64,000 nucleotides of DNA, taken from contig UGGS01000001.1 of assembly GCA_900450595.1 (NCBI GenBank), positions 1,612,001 through 1,676,000 of the forward strand. Direction: 5' to 3'. Of the stretch, positions 54,338-64,000 are shown piece after piece. Source of the stretch: [Flavobacterium] thermophilum (GTDB taxonomy: Bacteria; Bacillota; Bacilli; Bacillales; Anoxybacillaceae). Under the pieces are notes generated by a model that was not told the DNA's origin, made no database searches, and worked only from the letters and a program-made list of their open reading frames with translations. Made by a program: the position numbers and the translations under genes. Positions within the stretch are counted from its first letter, which is position 1; each line of letters starts with the position of its first letter.

Positions 54338-55276
54338 TTACGACTTGATGGCGACTAACGCGACCCAATCTTCCATCACGTTCACTTCCTCAATGACAAA
54401 CCCAGCCGCCAGCAGCCCGTCTTTGACGTCCTGCTTTTTCGCCTGGATGATGCCGGAGGTGATGAAGCGGCCGCCCGGCTTCAGCAGCCGGAAAGCGTCG
54501 GAGGCAAAACGCAAAATGATTTCCGCCAAAATGTTGGCGACAATCACATCAGCCGGCTCATCGACATGGTCAAGCAAATTGTTTTGCGCCACCGTAACGA
54601 CCGACTGCACTTTATTGAGCTTGACGTTCAGCCGTGCGCTGTCGACTGCGACCGGATCCAAATCGAACGCCCGCACCGACCGGGCGCCGAGCATCGCCGC
54701 AGCGATGCTTAAAATGCCGGAGCCGGTGCCGACGTCAATGACCGCATCGCCGGGGCGCACATATTTTTCGAGCGCCTGCAGGCACATGACCGTCGTCGGG
54801 TGGGTGCCGGTGCCAAACGCCATGCCCGGATCCATTTCAATGATCAACTCATCATCGGAAACCGGCTCATACGTTTCCCACGTCGGCACGATCGTAAACT
54901 TCTCCGACACTTTCACCGGATGATAATGCTTTTTCCACGCCGTCGCCCACTCTTCCTCATTCACTTCGCTCAATGTAATCTTATTTTTTCCAAGGTCAAT
55001 ATCATATAGCCATAAATTGTTAATCGCTTGTTTAATTTGTTCGACCGTTTCGCCAAGAAAGCTGTTGACCGGCAAATACGCCTTAATGATGACGCCTTCT
55101 TCCGGATAATCGTCCGGATTGAGTTCGACGATTTCCCCGTACCAGTCATCGCGGTCTTTCACAAGATCGTACGGATCTTCAATGACCACGCCGCCGGCGC
55201 CGGCCTCATGCAAAATGTTCGAAATCGCCTCGACCGCCTCGTGCGTCGTATGAATGCTGATTTCCGACCATTTCAT
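54338..55276 (-). CDS. prmA: ribosomal protein L11 methyltransferase PrmA
   Basis: 312 aa from the ATG at [14 protein letters not shown], the usual family start. SAM motif [17 protein letters not shown]. It trimethylates L11. A GTG three codons upstream overlaps the dnaJ stop as GTGA and is better spaced from AAAGGAG (4 nt), so the protein may begin with three extra residues. Translationally coupled to dnaJ. Confidence 0.95.
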   Translation of the reverse strand: MKWSEISIHTTHEAVEAISNILHEAGAGGVVIEDPYDLVKDRDDWYGEIVELNPDDYPEEGVIIKAYLPVNSFLGETVEQIKQAINNLWLYDIDLGKNKITLSEVNEEEWATAWKKHYHPVKVSEKFTIVPTWETYEPVSDDELIIEMDPGMAFGTGTHPTTVMCLQALEKYVRPGDAVIDVGTGSGILSIAAAMLGARSVRAFDLDPVAVDSARLNVKLNKVQSVVTVAQNNLLDHVDEPADVIVANILAEIILRFASDAFRLLKPGGRFITSGIIQAKKQDVKDGLLAAGFVIEEVNVMEDWVALVAIKS

Positions 55277-55281
55277 CGCGC

Positions 55282-56430
55282 TCACGCTTCTCCTTTAAAC
55301 GCCTTTTTGACTTTCTCAAAAAAACGGCCGTGCGGCCCGTCGTGCATCGTCTCCCCACCAAGCCGGTCAAACTCGCGCAGCAGTTGCTTTTGTTTTTCCG
55401 TCAGCTTCGTCGGCGTCACGACGCGGACGATGACGTGCTGATCCCCCTGTCCATAGCCGCGCACGTTTGGCACTCCTTTCCCTCTCAGGCGGAAGCGCGT
55501 GCCCGTTTGCGTGCCGGCCGGAATTTTCAACTTCACATCGCCATAGAGCGTCGGCACCTCAATCTCATCGCCGAGCGCCGCTTGAGCAAAGGAAAGCGGC
55601 ACTTCACAATAAATGTCGAGCCCGTCGCGCTCGAAAAATTCATGCGGCTCCACGCGGAAAATGATGTACAAGTCCCCCGGCGGCCCGCCGTTGACCCCTG
55701 GCTCCCCTTGGCCGGCGACACGCAGCTGCTGGCCGTCGTCGACGCCGGCCGGGATTTTGACATGAATCTTTTTCCGTTGCTTGACGCGGCCCGTCCCGCC
55801 GCATGTCGGACATTTTTCCGGAATGTACCGGCCCGTCCCGCCACATGTCGGACATGTCCGACGGTTGATGATGCGGCCAAACGGCGTCGCCTGCTCGCTC
55901 GTGATTTGCCCGCTGCCGCCGCAACGTGAGCACGGCTGGGGGCTTGTGCCCGGTTTGGCGCCGCTGCCATGGCACGTTTCGCACGTCTCTTCGCGCGGCA
56001 CTTCAATTTCCGTTTCTTTTCCAAATGCCGCTTCCTCAAATGTGAGCGTCATCATGTATTCCACATCGGCCCCTTTGCGCGGCCCGCTCGCCCGCCGGCG
56101 CGGCCCGCCGCCGAAAAACGTCTCAAAAATATCTTCAAACCCGCCAAAGCCGCTAAAGCCGCCGAAATCAAACCCTCCGCCTTGGAATCCGCCGCCGCCA
56201 AACGCTTCGTTCGGGTCGGCATGGCCGAACCGGTCGTAGCGGGCCCGCTTTTCGTCGTCGCTCAATACTTCGTACGCCTCTTTAATTTCTTTAAACTTTT
56301 CCGCGGCGTCCGGCGCTTTGTTAATGTCTGGATGATACTGCTTCGAAAGCTTTCGGTACGCTTTTTTGATCTCGTCTTTCGTCGCGTTTTTGCTGACGCC
56401 GAGAACTTCGTAGTAATCGCGCTTCGCCAT
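55282..56430 (-). CDS. dnaJ: chaperone DnaJ
   Basis: 382 aa. J domain with HPD at 33-35, a Gly/Phe linker (about 75-110), a zinc domain with four CxxCxGxG repeats (about 145-210) and C-terminal substrate domains. It stimulates DnaK ATPase. The ribosome-binding site before the ATG is weak. A terminator and its own SigA-type promoter lie between dnaK and dnaJ. Confidence 0.97.
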   Translation of the reverse strand: MAKRDYYEVLGVSKNATKDEIKKAYRKLSKQYHPDINKAPDAAEKFKEIKEAYEVLSDDEKRARYDRFGHADPNEAFGGGGFQGGGFDFGGFSGFGGFEDIFETFFGGGPRRRASGPRKGADVEYMMTLTFEEAAFGKETEIEVPREETCETCHGSGAKPGTSPQPCSRCGGSGQITSEQATPFGRIINRRTCPTCGGTGRYIPEKCPTCGGTGRVKQRKKIHVKIPAGVDDGQQLRVAGQGEPGVNGGPPGDLYIIFRVEPHEFFERDGLDIYCEVPLSFAQAALGDEIEVPTLYGDVKLKIPAGTQTGTRFRLRGKGVPNVRGYGQGDQHVIVRVVTPTKLTEKQKQLLREFDRLGGETMHDGPHGRFFEKVKKAFKGEA

Positions 56431-56468
56431 CGTTGATCATCCACTCCCGATTCATTCACATAAATTTT

Positions 56469-56498
56469 ATTTTATCATTTCCCTTTGGTTAATGGCAA
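56469..56498 (-). promoter_or_regulatory. SigA-type promoter of dnaJ
   Basis: TTGCCA and TAAAAT on the minus strand with 18 bp between, just after the dnaK terminator. It would allow dnaJ-prmA-rsmE-mtaB to be expressed outside the CIRCE-controlled transcript. Confidence 0.6.
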
Positions 56499-56511
56499 TA
56501 TGTGAATGCTA

Positions 56512-56552
56512 GAAAAAAAGTCAAAGCCAAGGCAGGCCTGACTTTGACTTTC
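56512..56552 (-). terminator. terminator between dnaK and dnaJ
   Basis: AAGTCAAAGTCAGG / CCTTGGCTTTGACTT stem followed by TTTTTTT on the minus strand. Placed to limit readthrough from dnaK into dnaJ. Confidence 0.88.
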
Positions 56553-56559
56553 GGCAGCA

Positions 56560-58383
<1,824 letters not shown>

Positions 58384-58402
58384 TCATCACCCTCCATTTC
58401 CG

Positions 58403-59074
58403 TTATTGGCTGACTTTGACCATCGCAGGACGGAGAATGCGGTCTTTCAGCTTGTAGCCTTTTTGCAGCTCTTCGACGACTGTATTCGGCTCATAGCCAT
58501 CTTCGTCCGTCTGCATGACCGCCTGATGCAGATGGGGGTCAAACGGTTTTCCGACCGCCTCAATCGCCTCGACGCCTTCTTTTTTCAAGGCGTCCAAAAG
58601 CGAGCGATACACCATCTCCATTCCTTGCAAAATCGATTTTGCCTGCTCGTTTTCCGTCTCTATTTTCAACGCGCGCTCAAAGTTGTCGAGCACCGGAAGC
58701 AAATCGCTCGCCAAACTTTGGGCGCGGTATTTTTCAGCCGCTTCCAGCTCTTGGCGCGTCCGGCGGCGGAAGTTTTCAAAATCGGCATACAGGCGGAGAT
58801 AGCGGTGTTCCATCTCAGCCAGCTTCGCTTCCAGCTCCGCTACTTGCGCTTTGGCGGCAGCCAGCTCCTCTGTCTCGGCGCGCTCCTCCCCGGCAGGTTC
58901 GGCCCCCGCGGAAGCCTCCGCCGGCTTCCCATCGCCTTGCCCGGCGGCATCGTTTTGCCTAGCGTCGTCCCTTTCGCCTTCCGGTGGCACGCCTGCCTCT
59001 TCCGCCGATGCCGGCTGTTCCATCTCCGGCTCGTTGTATGTAGCTTGACCAGCACGTTTGTCTCCTTGTTCCAT
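58403..59074 (-). CDS. grpE: nucleotide exchange factor GrpE
   Basis: 223 aa. A long acidic, low-complexity N-terminus (about 1-65, rich in Ala, Glu, Gly), a coiled-coil dimerisation helix and a C-terminal beta domain that opens DnaK. The ATG is 8 nt from GGGGAGG; a GTG three codons upstream abuts that site. Confidence 0.96.
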   Translation of the reverse strand: MEQGDKRAGQATYNEPEMEQPASAEEAGVPPEGERDDARQNDAAGQGDGKPAEASAGAEPAGEERAETEELAAAKAQVAELEAKLAEMEHRYLRLYADFENFRRRTRQELEAAEKYRAQSLASDLLPVLDNFERALKIETENEQAKSILQGMEMVYRSLLDALKKEGVEAIEAVGKPFDPHLHQAVMQTDEDGYEPNTVVEELQKGYKLKDRILRPAMVKVSQ

Positions 59075-59171
59075 TGCCTTCACCTCCCCTTCGGGCTCGT
59101 CATTCTATGTATCAATAGCCACAAGGAACGGATGGATTGGCGAATCCATCCGTTAACCAATATGGCCATTG

Positions 59172-60206
59172 TTACTGATTTTGATACCATTTCGTCAGCG
59201 CGGCCGACAAATCGGAAGCGACGCGGTTCAACACCGTGATGACGCGCGAATACTCCATGCGCGTCGGCCCGAGAATCGCGATCGTTCCGAGCGGCTCCTC
59301 GCCGACCGAGTATGTCGCCGTAATGAGGCTGCAGTTTTCCATGCCGTGCAATTCGTTTTCCCGGCCGATCGACACCTGCACCCCTTTTTGGCTTTGCTTG
59401 CGAAGCAGACGGTAAATGTCTTTTTCCTGCTCAATGATGTTCAGAAGCGGGCGCACTTTTTCAATGTCGCTGAATTCCGGCTGATTGAGCATGTTGGCTG
59501 TGCCGGCGAAAAACATTTTCTCCTCTTCAGGGAGATCGAGCGTGTCGATCAGCATATTGAGCAGGCTGTCATAATTGCGGATGTGCCGGCGCAGCACATC
59601 GGCCACTTCCGTCTTGATTTTTTCTTTTAAATCGATGAGCGGAACGCCGCTGAGCCGCCCGTTCAAAATGTTGACCATCTTTTCAAGGTCGCCGGCGTTG
59701 ACCGATGGCGGAATCGTCACGACCCGGTTTTCGACATGGCCGGTATCGGTCACAACGATGGCCACAGCCGTCTTCTCGTTGAGCGGAACGATTTGCATCC
59801 GCTTCAGTTTGCTTTCTTTAAACGCCGGACCGAGGGCGATCGACGTGTAGTTCGTCAAGTCGGATAAAATTTGCGCCGACTTTTGCATCAGCTTCTCGAG
59901 CTCATAGATGCGTTCGGCAAACACGGAGCGGATTTTCTGAATATCGGCTCTTGTCAGCCGCTGCGGCGGCAGCAGATGGTCGACGTAGTACCGATACCCT
60001 TTTTCCGACGGCACGCGGCCAGAGGAAATGTGCGTTTTTTCAATGTAGCCGAGCTCTTCCAAATCCGCCATTTCATTGCGAATCGTCGCTGAACTGAACG
60101 CAATTTGGTGCTTTTTCGATAACGTCCGCGAACCGACCGGCTGCCCGGAACGAATGAAATCGTCGATAATCACCTGCAAAATCAGCAGTTGGCGGTCCGT
60201 TAACAC
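59172..60206 (-). CDS. hrcA: heat-shock repressor HrcA
   Basis: 344 aa. An N-terminal winged helix ([16 protein letters not shown], then GSRTLSKK and [17 protein letters not shown]) and a GAF-like dimer domain. It binds CIRCE and needs GroEL for full activity. The GTG start follows GAGGTG and begins exactly at the family N-terminus. First gene of hrcA-grpE-dnaK. It represses itself through the CIRCE in its leader. Confidence 0.96.
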   Translation of the reverse strand: MLTDRQLLILQVIIDDFIRSGQPVGSRTLSKKHQIAFSSATIRNEMADLEELGYIEKTHISSGRVPSEKGYRYYVDHLLPPQRLTRADIQKIRSVFAERIYELEKLMQKSAQILSDLTNYTSIALGPAFKESKLKRMQIVPLNEKTAVAIVVTDTGHVENRVVTIPPSVNAGDLEKMVNILNGRLSGVPLIDLKEKIKTEVADVLRRHIRNYDSLLNMLIDTLDLPEEEKMFFAGTANMLNQPEFSDIEKVRPLLNIIEQEKDIYRLLRKQSQKGVQVSIGRENELHGMENCSLITATYSVGEEPLGTIAILGPTRMEYSRVITVLNRVASDLSAALTKWYQNQ

Positions 60207-60220
60207 GTTTCTCACCTCTA

Positions 60221-60247
60221 TTAGCACTCGATCAATTCGAGTGCTAA
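60221..60247 (-). promoter_or_regulatory. CIRCE operator
   Basis: TTAGCACTC-N9-GAGTGCTAA, a perfect match to the consensus, lying between the promoter and the ribosome-binding site of hrcA. Confidence 0.98.
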
Positions 60248-60257
60248 ATCTATTACT

Positions 60258-60286
60258 AGGGTAACAAATCGCCCGGCAAATGTCAA
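60258..60286 (-). promoter_or_regulatory. SigA promoter of hrcA-grpE-dnaK
   Basis: TTGACA and TACCCT on the minus strand, exactly 17 bp apart, followed by CIRCE 11 bp on. The -35 is perfect and the -10 is weak. It overlaps the end of hemW. Confidence 0.8.
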
Positions 60287-60289
60287 TCT

Positions 60290-61429
60290 TTACATTTCGC
60301 CGAGAAAGGCGGCGAACACTTCGTTGCCGAGCAGCTTGCCGCGCTTTGTCAAGCGGACGTGGGTCTCCGTTTCTTCCAAGCGCCCGTTTTCCACTTCGGC
60401 GCGGATCGCCTTGCCGAAGATATCGTGCATATCGCGGCCAAACTTTTGCCGGAAGCGAGCTTTCGACACTCCTTCCGTTTTGCGCAACCCTAAAAACATT
60501 TCCTCTTCCATTTGCTCTTGAAGCGTCAACCGGTGCACATCGCGGTGCGGCCATTCGCCGTTGTCCACCTTGGCGATGTAATGGCGGACCGGACCGATAT
60601 TGGCGCGCCGCACCCCGCCGATATAGCTGTGCGCCCCGGCGCCGATGCCGTAATACTCTTCGTTGTTCCAATAAGTGAGGTTGTGACGGCTTTCAAACCC
60701 CGGAAACGCGTAATTGCTGATTTCATACTGCTGGTAGCCGCACGCTTCGGTTCGCTCCATCGCCGCTTCGTACATGGCCGCTTCCGCCTCTTCTCCCGGG
60801 AGATGGAGTCGGCCCTTGCGCCACTCGTTGTAAAAGATCGTTTTCGGCTCAAGGATAAGCGAATAGGCGGAGAGGTGCGGAACGTGAAGCGAAAACGCGG
60901 CGTCCAAATCGGCGAGAAACTGCTCAAGCGTCTGCCCGGGAAGCCCGTACATCAAATCGAGGCTGATGTTGGCAAACCCGGCCTCCCTCGCCCGCTCTAC
61001 CGCCTGCACGATATCCCCGCGCCGGTGCGTGCGGCCGATCGCTTGCAGAAGCCGGTCATCAAACGTCTGCACCCCAAGGCTCAACCGATTGACCCCGGCT
61101 TCGCGGAGAACGGCGAGTTTTTCTTTTGTCAGCCCATCCGGGTTCGCCTCAACCGTAAATTCAGCCGTTTGCGGATCAAACTGAAAATGGCGGTGAATGC
61201 TCTCAAGCAAGCGCCCAAGCTGCGCCGGCTCCAGCACCGTCGGCGTGCCGCCGCCGATAAACAGCGTCTCAAGGCGGTTGCCGAACTCGGCCGCCGTCCG
61301 CGCCATTTCCTTGTCCATCGCCCGCAAATAGTCGTCAATCGGCTGACCGGCAGCAAACACTTTGTTAAAATCGCAATAATGGCAAATATGGGCGCAAAAC
61401 GGAATGTGAAAATATGCTGATGTTGCCAT
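60290..61429 (-). CDS. hemW: heme chaperone HemW (radical SAM)
   Basis: 379 aa. The radical SAM motif is C12, C16, C19 ([10 protein letters not shown]) and GGGTPT follows. Formerly called oxygen-independent coproporphyrinogen oxidase-like; HemW instead binds heme for delivery. I chose the second of two nearby ATGs: GGGAGG abuts the first and lies 6 nt from the second. The C-terminal HemN domain is complete. Confidence 0.93.
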   Translation of the reverse strand: MATSAYFHIPFCAHICHYCDFNKVFAAGQPIDDYLRAMDKEMARTAAEFGNRLETLFIGGGTPTVLEPAQLGRLLESIHRHFQFDPQTAEFTVEANPDGLTKEKLAVLREAGVNRLSLGVQTFDDRLLQAIGRTHRRGDIVQAVERAREAGFANISLDLMYGLPGQTLEQFLADLDAAFSLHVPHLSAYSLILEPKTIFYNEWRKGRLHLPGEEAEAAMYEAAMERTEACGYQQYEISNYAFPGFESRHNLTYWNNEEYYGIGAGAHSYIGGVRRANIGPVRHYIAKVDNGEWPHRDVHRLTLQEQMEEEMFLGLRKTEGVSKARFRQKFGRDMHDIFGKAIRAEVENGRLEETETHVRLTKRGKLLGNEVFAAFLGEM

Positions 61430-61496
61430 CGTCATCCTCCCTTCGGCTGCAGCCGGACTGCCGTCCCTCATCTTCCCGTCAGCGTCGCATGGCGAT

Positions 61497-61532
61497 AAAC
61501 AAACAAGGCCATCCCCGAAGGAGACAGCCTTG
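61497..61532 (-). terminator. terminator after lepA
   Basis: CAAGGCTGTCTCC / GGATGGCCTTG stem with a TTCG-type loop, followed by TTTGTTT on the minus strand, directly behind the lepA stop. Confidence 0.82.
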
Positions 61533-61536
61533 CCCG

Positions 61537-63366
61537 TCATTTTTTCTGGTCGTCGATTTTCAAGACAGCCATAAACGCTTCTTGCGGCACTTCGACCGAG
61601 CCGATTTGTTTCATCCGTTTTTTTCCTTCCTTTTGCTTCTCGAGCAGCTTCCGCTTCCGTGACACGTCGCCGCCGTAACATTTGGCGAGCACGTTTTTGC
61701 GCAGCGCCTTGATCGTCGAGCGGGCGATGATTTTGTTGCCGATGGCGGCTTGCACCGGCACCTCAAACTGCTGGCGCGGAATTAAGTCTTTCAGTTTTTC
61801 CACGATCACTTTGCCGCGTTCGTACGCCGCCTCGCGATGGACGATAAACGACAAAGCGTCAATTTTTTCGCCATTCAACAAAATGTCCATTTTGACAAGA
61901 TTGGACGGCCGATAGCCGATCAACTCATAGTCGAATGACGCGTACCCTTTCGTGTTCGACTTTAAGGCGTCAAAAAAGTCGTACACGATTTCCGACAGCG
62001 GAATGTCATAAATCAGCATGACCCGCTTTTCGTCCAAATATTGCATATCAACGAACGTGCCGCGCTTTCCTTGGCACAGCTCCATGACCGGCCCGACGTA
62101 GTCGTTCGGCACCATGATCGTCGCCTTCACATACGGCTCTTCGATGCGGTCGATTTTCTGTGGATCCGGCATGTTCGTCGGATTGTCGACCGAAACTTCG
62201 GTGCCATCGGTCAAATGAACTTTGTAGACGACGCTCGGAGCCGTCGTAATTAAGTCGATATGAAACTCGCGCTCAATCCGCTCTTGAATGATTTCCATAT
62301 GCAGCAAGCCGAGAAACCCACAGCGGAAGCCGAACCCAAGCGCCTGCGACGTTTCCGGCTCAAAGTGGAGCGCCGCATCGTTCAATTGCAGCTTCTCGAG
62401 CGCCTCGCGCAAGTCATTGTAGCGCGCCGTATCGATCGGATACATGCCGCAAAACACCATCGGGTTGAGCTTCCGGTAGCCGGGGAGCGGCTCGGCGGCC
62501 GGCCGTTCGGCGTCGGTGATCGTATCGCCGACACGCGTATCTTTGACATTTTTAATGGACGCTGTCAAATAGCCGACATCGCCGACCGTGAGCTCGTCGA
62601 CGATTTTTTGTTTCGGCGTAAAGACGCCGACTTCGGTCACTTCAAATTCTTTGCCGGTCGACATCATTTTAATGCGCTGGCCCGGCTTCACCGTCCCGTC
62701 GACAATGCGGACATACGCGACAACGCCGCGGTATGGGTCGTAAAGCGAGTCGAAAATGAGCGCTTTCAGCGGCGCGTCTGGATCGCCCGACGGAGCGGGA
62801 ATTTTCTCCACGATTTGTTCCAAGATTTCTTCAATGCCGATGCCGACTTTCGCTGAAGCGAGCACGGCTTCAGACGCATCGAGGCCGATGACGTCCTCGA
62901 TTTCTTGGCGGACGCGCTCCGGTTCGGCGCTTGGCAAATCAATTTTGTTAATAACAGGCAAAATTTCCAAGTTGTTATCGATCGCTAAATACACATTTGC
63001 AAGCGTCTGCGCTTCGATGCCTTGCGCCGCATCGACGACCAAAATCGCTCCCTCGCAGGCCGCCAAGCTGCGCGACACTTCGTACGTAAAATCGACATGG
63101 CCCGGCGTATCGATCAAATGGAAAATATACTCCTCGCCATTTTTCGCTTTGTATGTCAACTGGACCGCATTCAATTTGATCGTAATGCCGCGCTCGCGCT
63201 CAAGATCCATCATGTCCAACGTCTGCTCGCGCAACTCGCGCTCCGACAGCGCGCCTGTTTTTTCCAAAATGCGGTCCGCAAGCGTCGATTTTCCGTGGTC
63301 AATGTGAGCGATAATGGAAAAGTTGCGAATCCGTTCCTGCCGTTTCAACCGTTCTTCCCGGTTCAT
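61537..63366 (-). CDS. lepA: translation elongation factor 4 (LepA)
   Basis: 609 aa. The G domain has AHIDHGKST at 20-28 and the loop DTPGHVDF, then domains II, III, V and the LepA-specific C-terminal domain. It helps ribosomes that are stalled or misassembled. GGAG lies 9 nt before the ATG. In B. subtilis it heads the lepA-hemN-hrcA cluster; a terminator follows it here. Confidence 0.98.
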   Translation of the reverse strand: MNREERLKRQERIRNFSIIAHIDHGKSTLADRILEKTGALSERELREQTLDMMDLERERGITIKLNAVQLTYKAKNGEEYIFHLIDTPGHVDFTYEVSRSLAACEGAILVVDAAQGIEAQTLANVYLAIDNNLEILPVINKIDLPSAEPERVRQEIEDVIGLDASEAVLASAKVGIGIEEILEQIVEKIPAPSGDPDAPLKALIFDSLYDPYRGVVAYVRIVDGTVKPGQRIKMMSTGKEFEVTEVGVFTPKQKIVDELTVGDVGYLTASIKNVKDTRVGDTITDAERPAAEPLPGYRKLNPMVFCGMYPIDTARYNDLREALEKLQLNDAALHFEPETSQALGFGFRCGFLGLLHMEIIQERIEREFHIDLITTAPSVVYKVHLTDGTEVSVDNPTNMPDPQKIDRIEEPYVKATIMVPNDYVGPVMELCQGKRGTFVDMQYLDEKRVMLIYDIPLSEIVYDFFDALKSNTKGYASFDYELIGYRPSNLVKMDILLNGEKIDALSFIVHREAAYERGKVIVEKLKDLIPRQQFEVPVQAAIGNKIIARSTIKALRKNVLAKCYGGDVSRKRKLLEKQKEGKKRMKQIGSVEVPQEAFMAVLKIDDQKK

Positions 63367-63443
63367 CGTCTCTCACTCCTGCTTTTTCGCAAAACTACAC
63401 TAGCTTTGATTATAGCAACAGAGGAGAGAAGATTCAATGACAA

Positions 63444-63470
63444 ACAAAAAAGCCGCCCATACGAGGCGGT
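63444..63470 (-). terminator. terminator after the YqxA-like gene
   Basis: ACCGCC / GGCGGc-type stem with a 7-nt loop followed by TTTTTT on the minus strand. Confidence 0.85.
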
Positions 63471-63510
63471 GAATCGTCTGCCGGCGCCGCGCCGAAAGCG
63501 GCGGACCGAT

Positions 63511-63849
63511 TTAGTCGACGGCCCGCCCGGCGAGCGAAAGCAGCGTTTCCACAAGCGCGGTTGCGCCATCGGCCAGCCGCCGGCCGAGTTCAGAAAAGAG
63601 GTTGAACGTTTTCAGTTCCCGAACCACTTCTTGTTTTTTCTGCAAATCGCCCGCCGCCACTGTCTGCCCGAACACGGCTGCCTCAATCTCCCCGTTTCCG
63701 TTTTTCTCGAGATCAATGACGGCGGGAAGCGACGGATCCGCATAGCCGCGCATCTTCTCAATGCCGCGGTGCGCCTGCTGCATGCCGAGCAGCACGCCAA
63801 AAAACAAGAGGAAAAGCGCTGCGCTAAACCGGATGAACCATCTTGCCAT
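63511..63849 (-). CDS. yqxA: YqxA-like (DUF3679) membrane-anchored protein
   Basis: 112 aa. One N-terminal membrane helix (about 5-22) followed by an extracytoplasmic part with a GIEKMRGY region. The size, topology and place between spoIIP and lepA match YqxA/DUF3679. Function unknown. GGGG lies 8 nt before the ATG. It is only 15 bp from the end of spoIIP, so the two are likely in one transcript with sporulation timing. Confidence 0.78.
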   Translation of the reverse strand: MARWFIRFSAALFLLFFGVLLGMQQAHRGIEKMRGYADPSLPAVIDLEKNGNGEIEAAVFGQTVAAGDLQKKQEVVRELKTFNLFSELGRRLADGATALVETLLSLAGRAVD

Positions 63850-63864
63850 ATGCGATGCCCCTTT

Positions 63865-64000
63865 TTACTTTTTCTCCGCCGGAGCCGGCGCCTCGACTTT
63901 TTCCGCCTGCCAATAATACTCGCTGAACACATCGGCAAAGGCCGCAGCCGAACGGAACAGCTCGGCGAACGTATTGTCGACGCCGCCAAACTCCACTAAA
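63865..64000 (-). CDS. spoIIP: stage II sporulation protein P, C-terminal fragment
   Basis: Only the last 44 codons are in the window; the rest lies to the right. The visible end reads LVEFGGVDNTFAELFRSA, typical of the SpoIIP C-terminus after the Amidase_3-like core. SpoIIP is a peptidoglycan amidase and endopeptidase of the engulfment complex (DMP). The identification rests on this short stretch and the gene order. Confidence 0.88.
   Translation of the reverse strand, partial: LVEFGGVDNTFAELFRSAAAFADVFSEYYWQAEKVEAPAPAEKK

Overview
The window is a contiguous piece of chromosome from a thermophilic, spore-forming member of the Bacillaceae, most likely Geobacillus or a very close relative. 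The reasons are the gene order (nearly collinear with the yqhB-to-spoIIP part of the Bacillus subtilis chromosome), the GC-rich third codon positions, the protein sequences, and the sporulation genes (YqfC, YqfD, a GerA/SpoVAF-type protein, YqfQ, SpoIIP). I see no phage, transposon, CRISPR array, rRNA or tRNA gene. This is core genome, and most genes can be named with confidence.

Layout. 1-10.6 kb: a MidA-type methyltransferase, YqgX, a DUF2759 protein, the murein endopeptidase YqgT, glucokinase, YqgQ, a GerA/SpoVAF-type protein with a divergent unknown gene, the rhomboid protease GluP (short form), a small YqgO-like protein, a DUF92 protein, 5-formyl-THF cyclo-ligase and ribosomal protein L33. 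10.8-19.8 kb: two small membrane proteins, then the pstSCAB-phoU phosphate operon with a clear PhoP box, PBP2A and an MFS transporter. 19.9-23.7 kb: Mn superoxide dismutase, YqgB, a chemoreceptor and the LysM protein YqfZ. 23.7-35.3 kb: ispG and ispH (MEP isoprenoid pathway) flanking the zinc-uptake operon znuC-znuB-zur, YqfU, YqfT, endonuclease IV, the RNA helicase CshB and YqfQ, followed by YqfO-TrmK. 35.4-39.5 kb: cytochrome c550, an unknown membrane protein, and the sigA-dnaG macromolecular-synthesis genes. 40-50.2 kb: ccpN-ppsR and the long run yqfC-yqfD-phoH-pgpH-ybeY-dgkA-cdd-era-yqzL-recO, with rpsU-yqeY upstream. 50.3-64 kb: YqeW, deoC, the heat-shock operon hrcA-grpE-dnaK-dnaJ-prmA-rsmE-mtaB behind a perfect CIRCE element, then hemW, lepA, a YqxA-like protein and the C-terminus of SpoIIP, cut by the window end.

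Regulation is legible in several places: four phased PhoP hexamers before pstS, a 7-1-7 palindrome (probable Zur box) just downstream of a 17-bp-spaced promoter before znuC, CIRCE before hrcA, a strong SigH-type promoter before dnaG, and a SigE-type promoter before yqfZ. Many factor-independent terminators delimit the operons.

The oddities are modest. The ccpN reading frame appears to be shifted by one base at its 5' end. glyQS and yqxD, which sit here in B. subtilis, are missing. GluP lacks its C-terminal TPR part, and L33 has lost one of four zinc-ribbon cysteines. Three genes could not be named beyond visible features. I found no convincing undescribed multi-gene system. The best candidate for new biology is the divergent pair of the SpoVAF-like gene and the unknown membrane-anchored gene at 5.0-7.5 kb.
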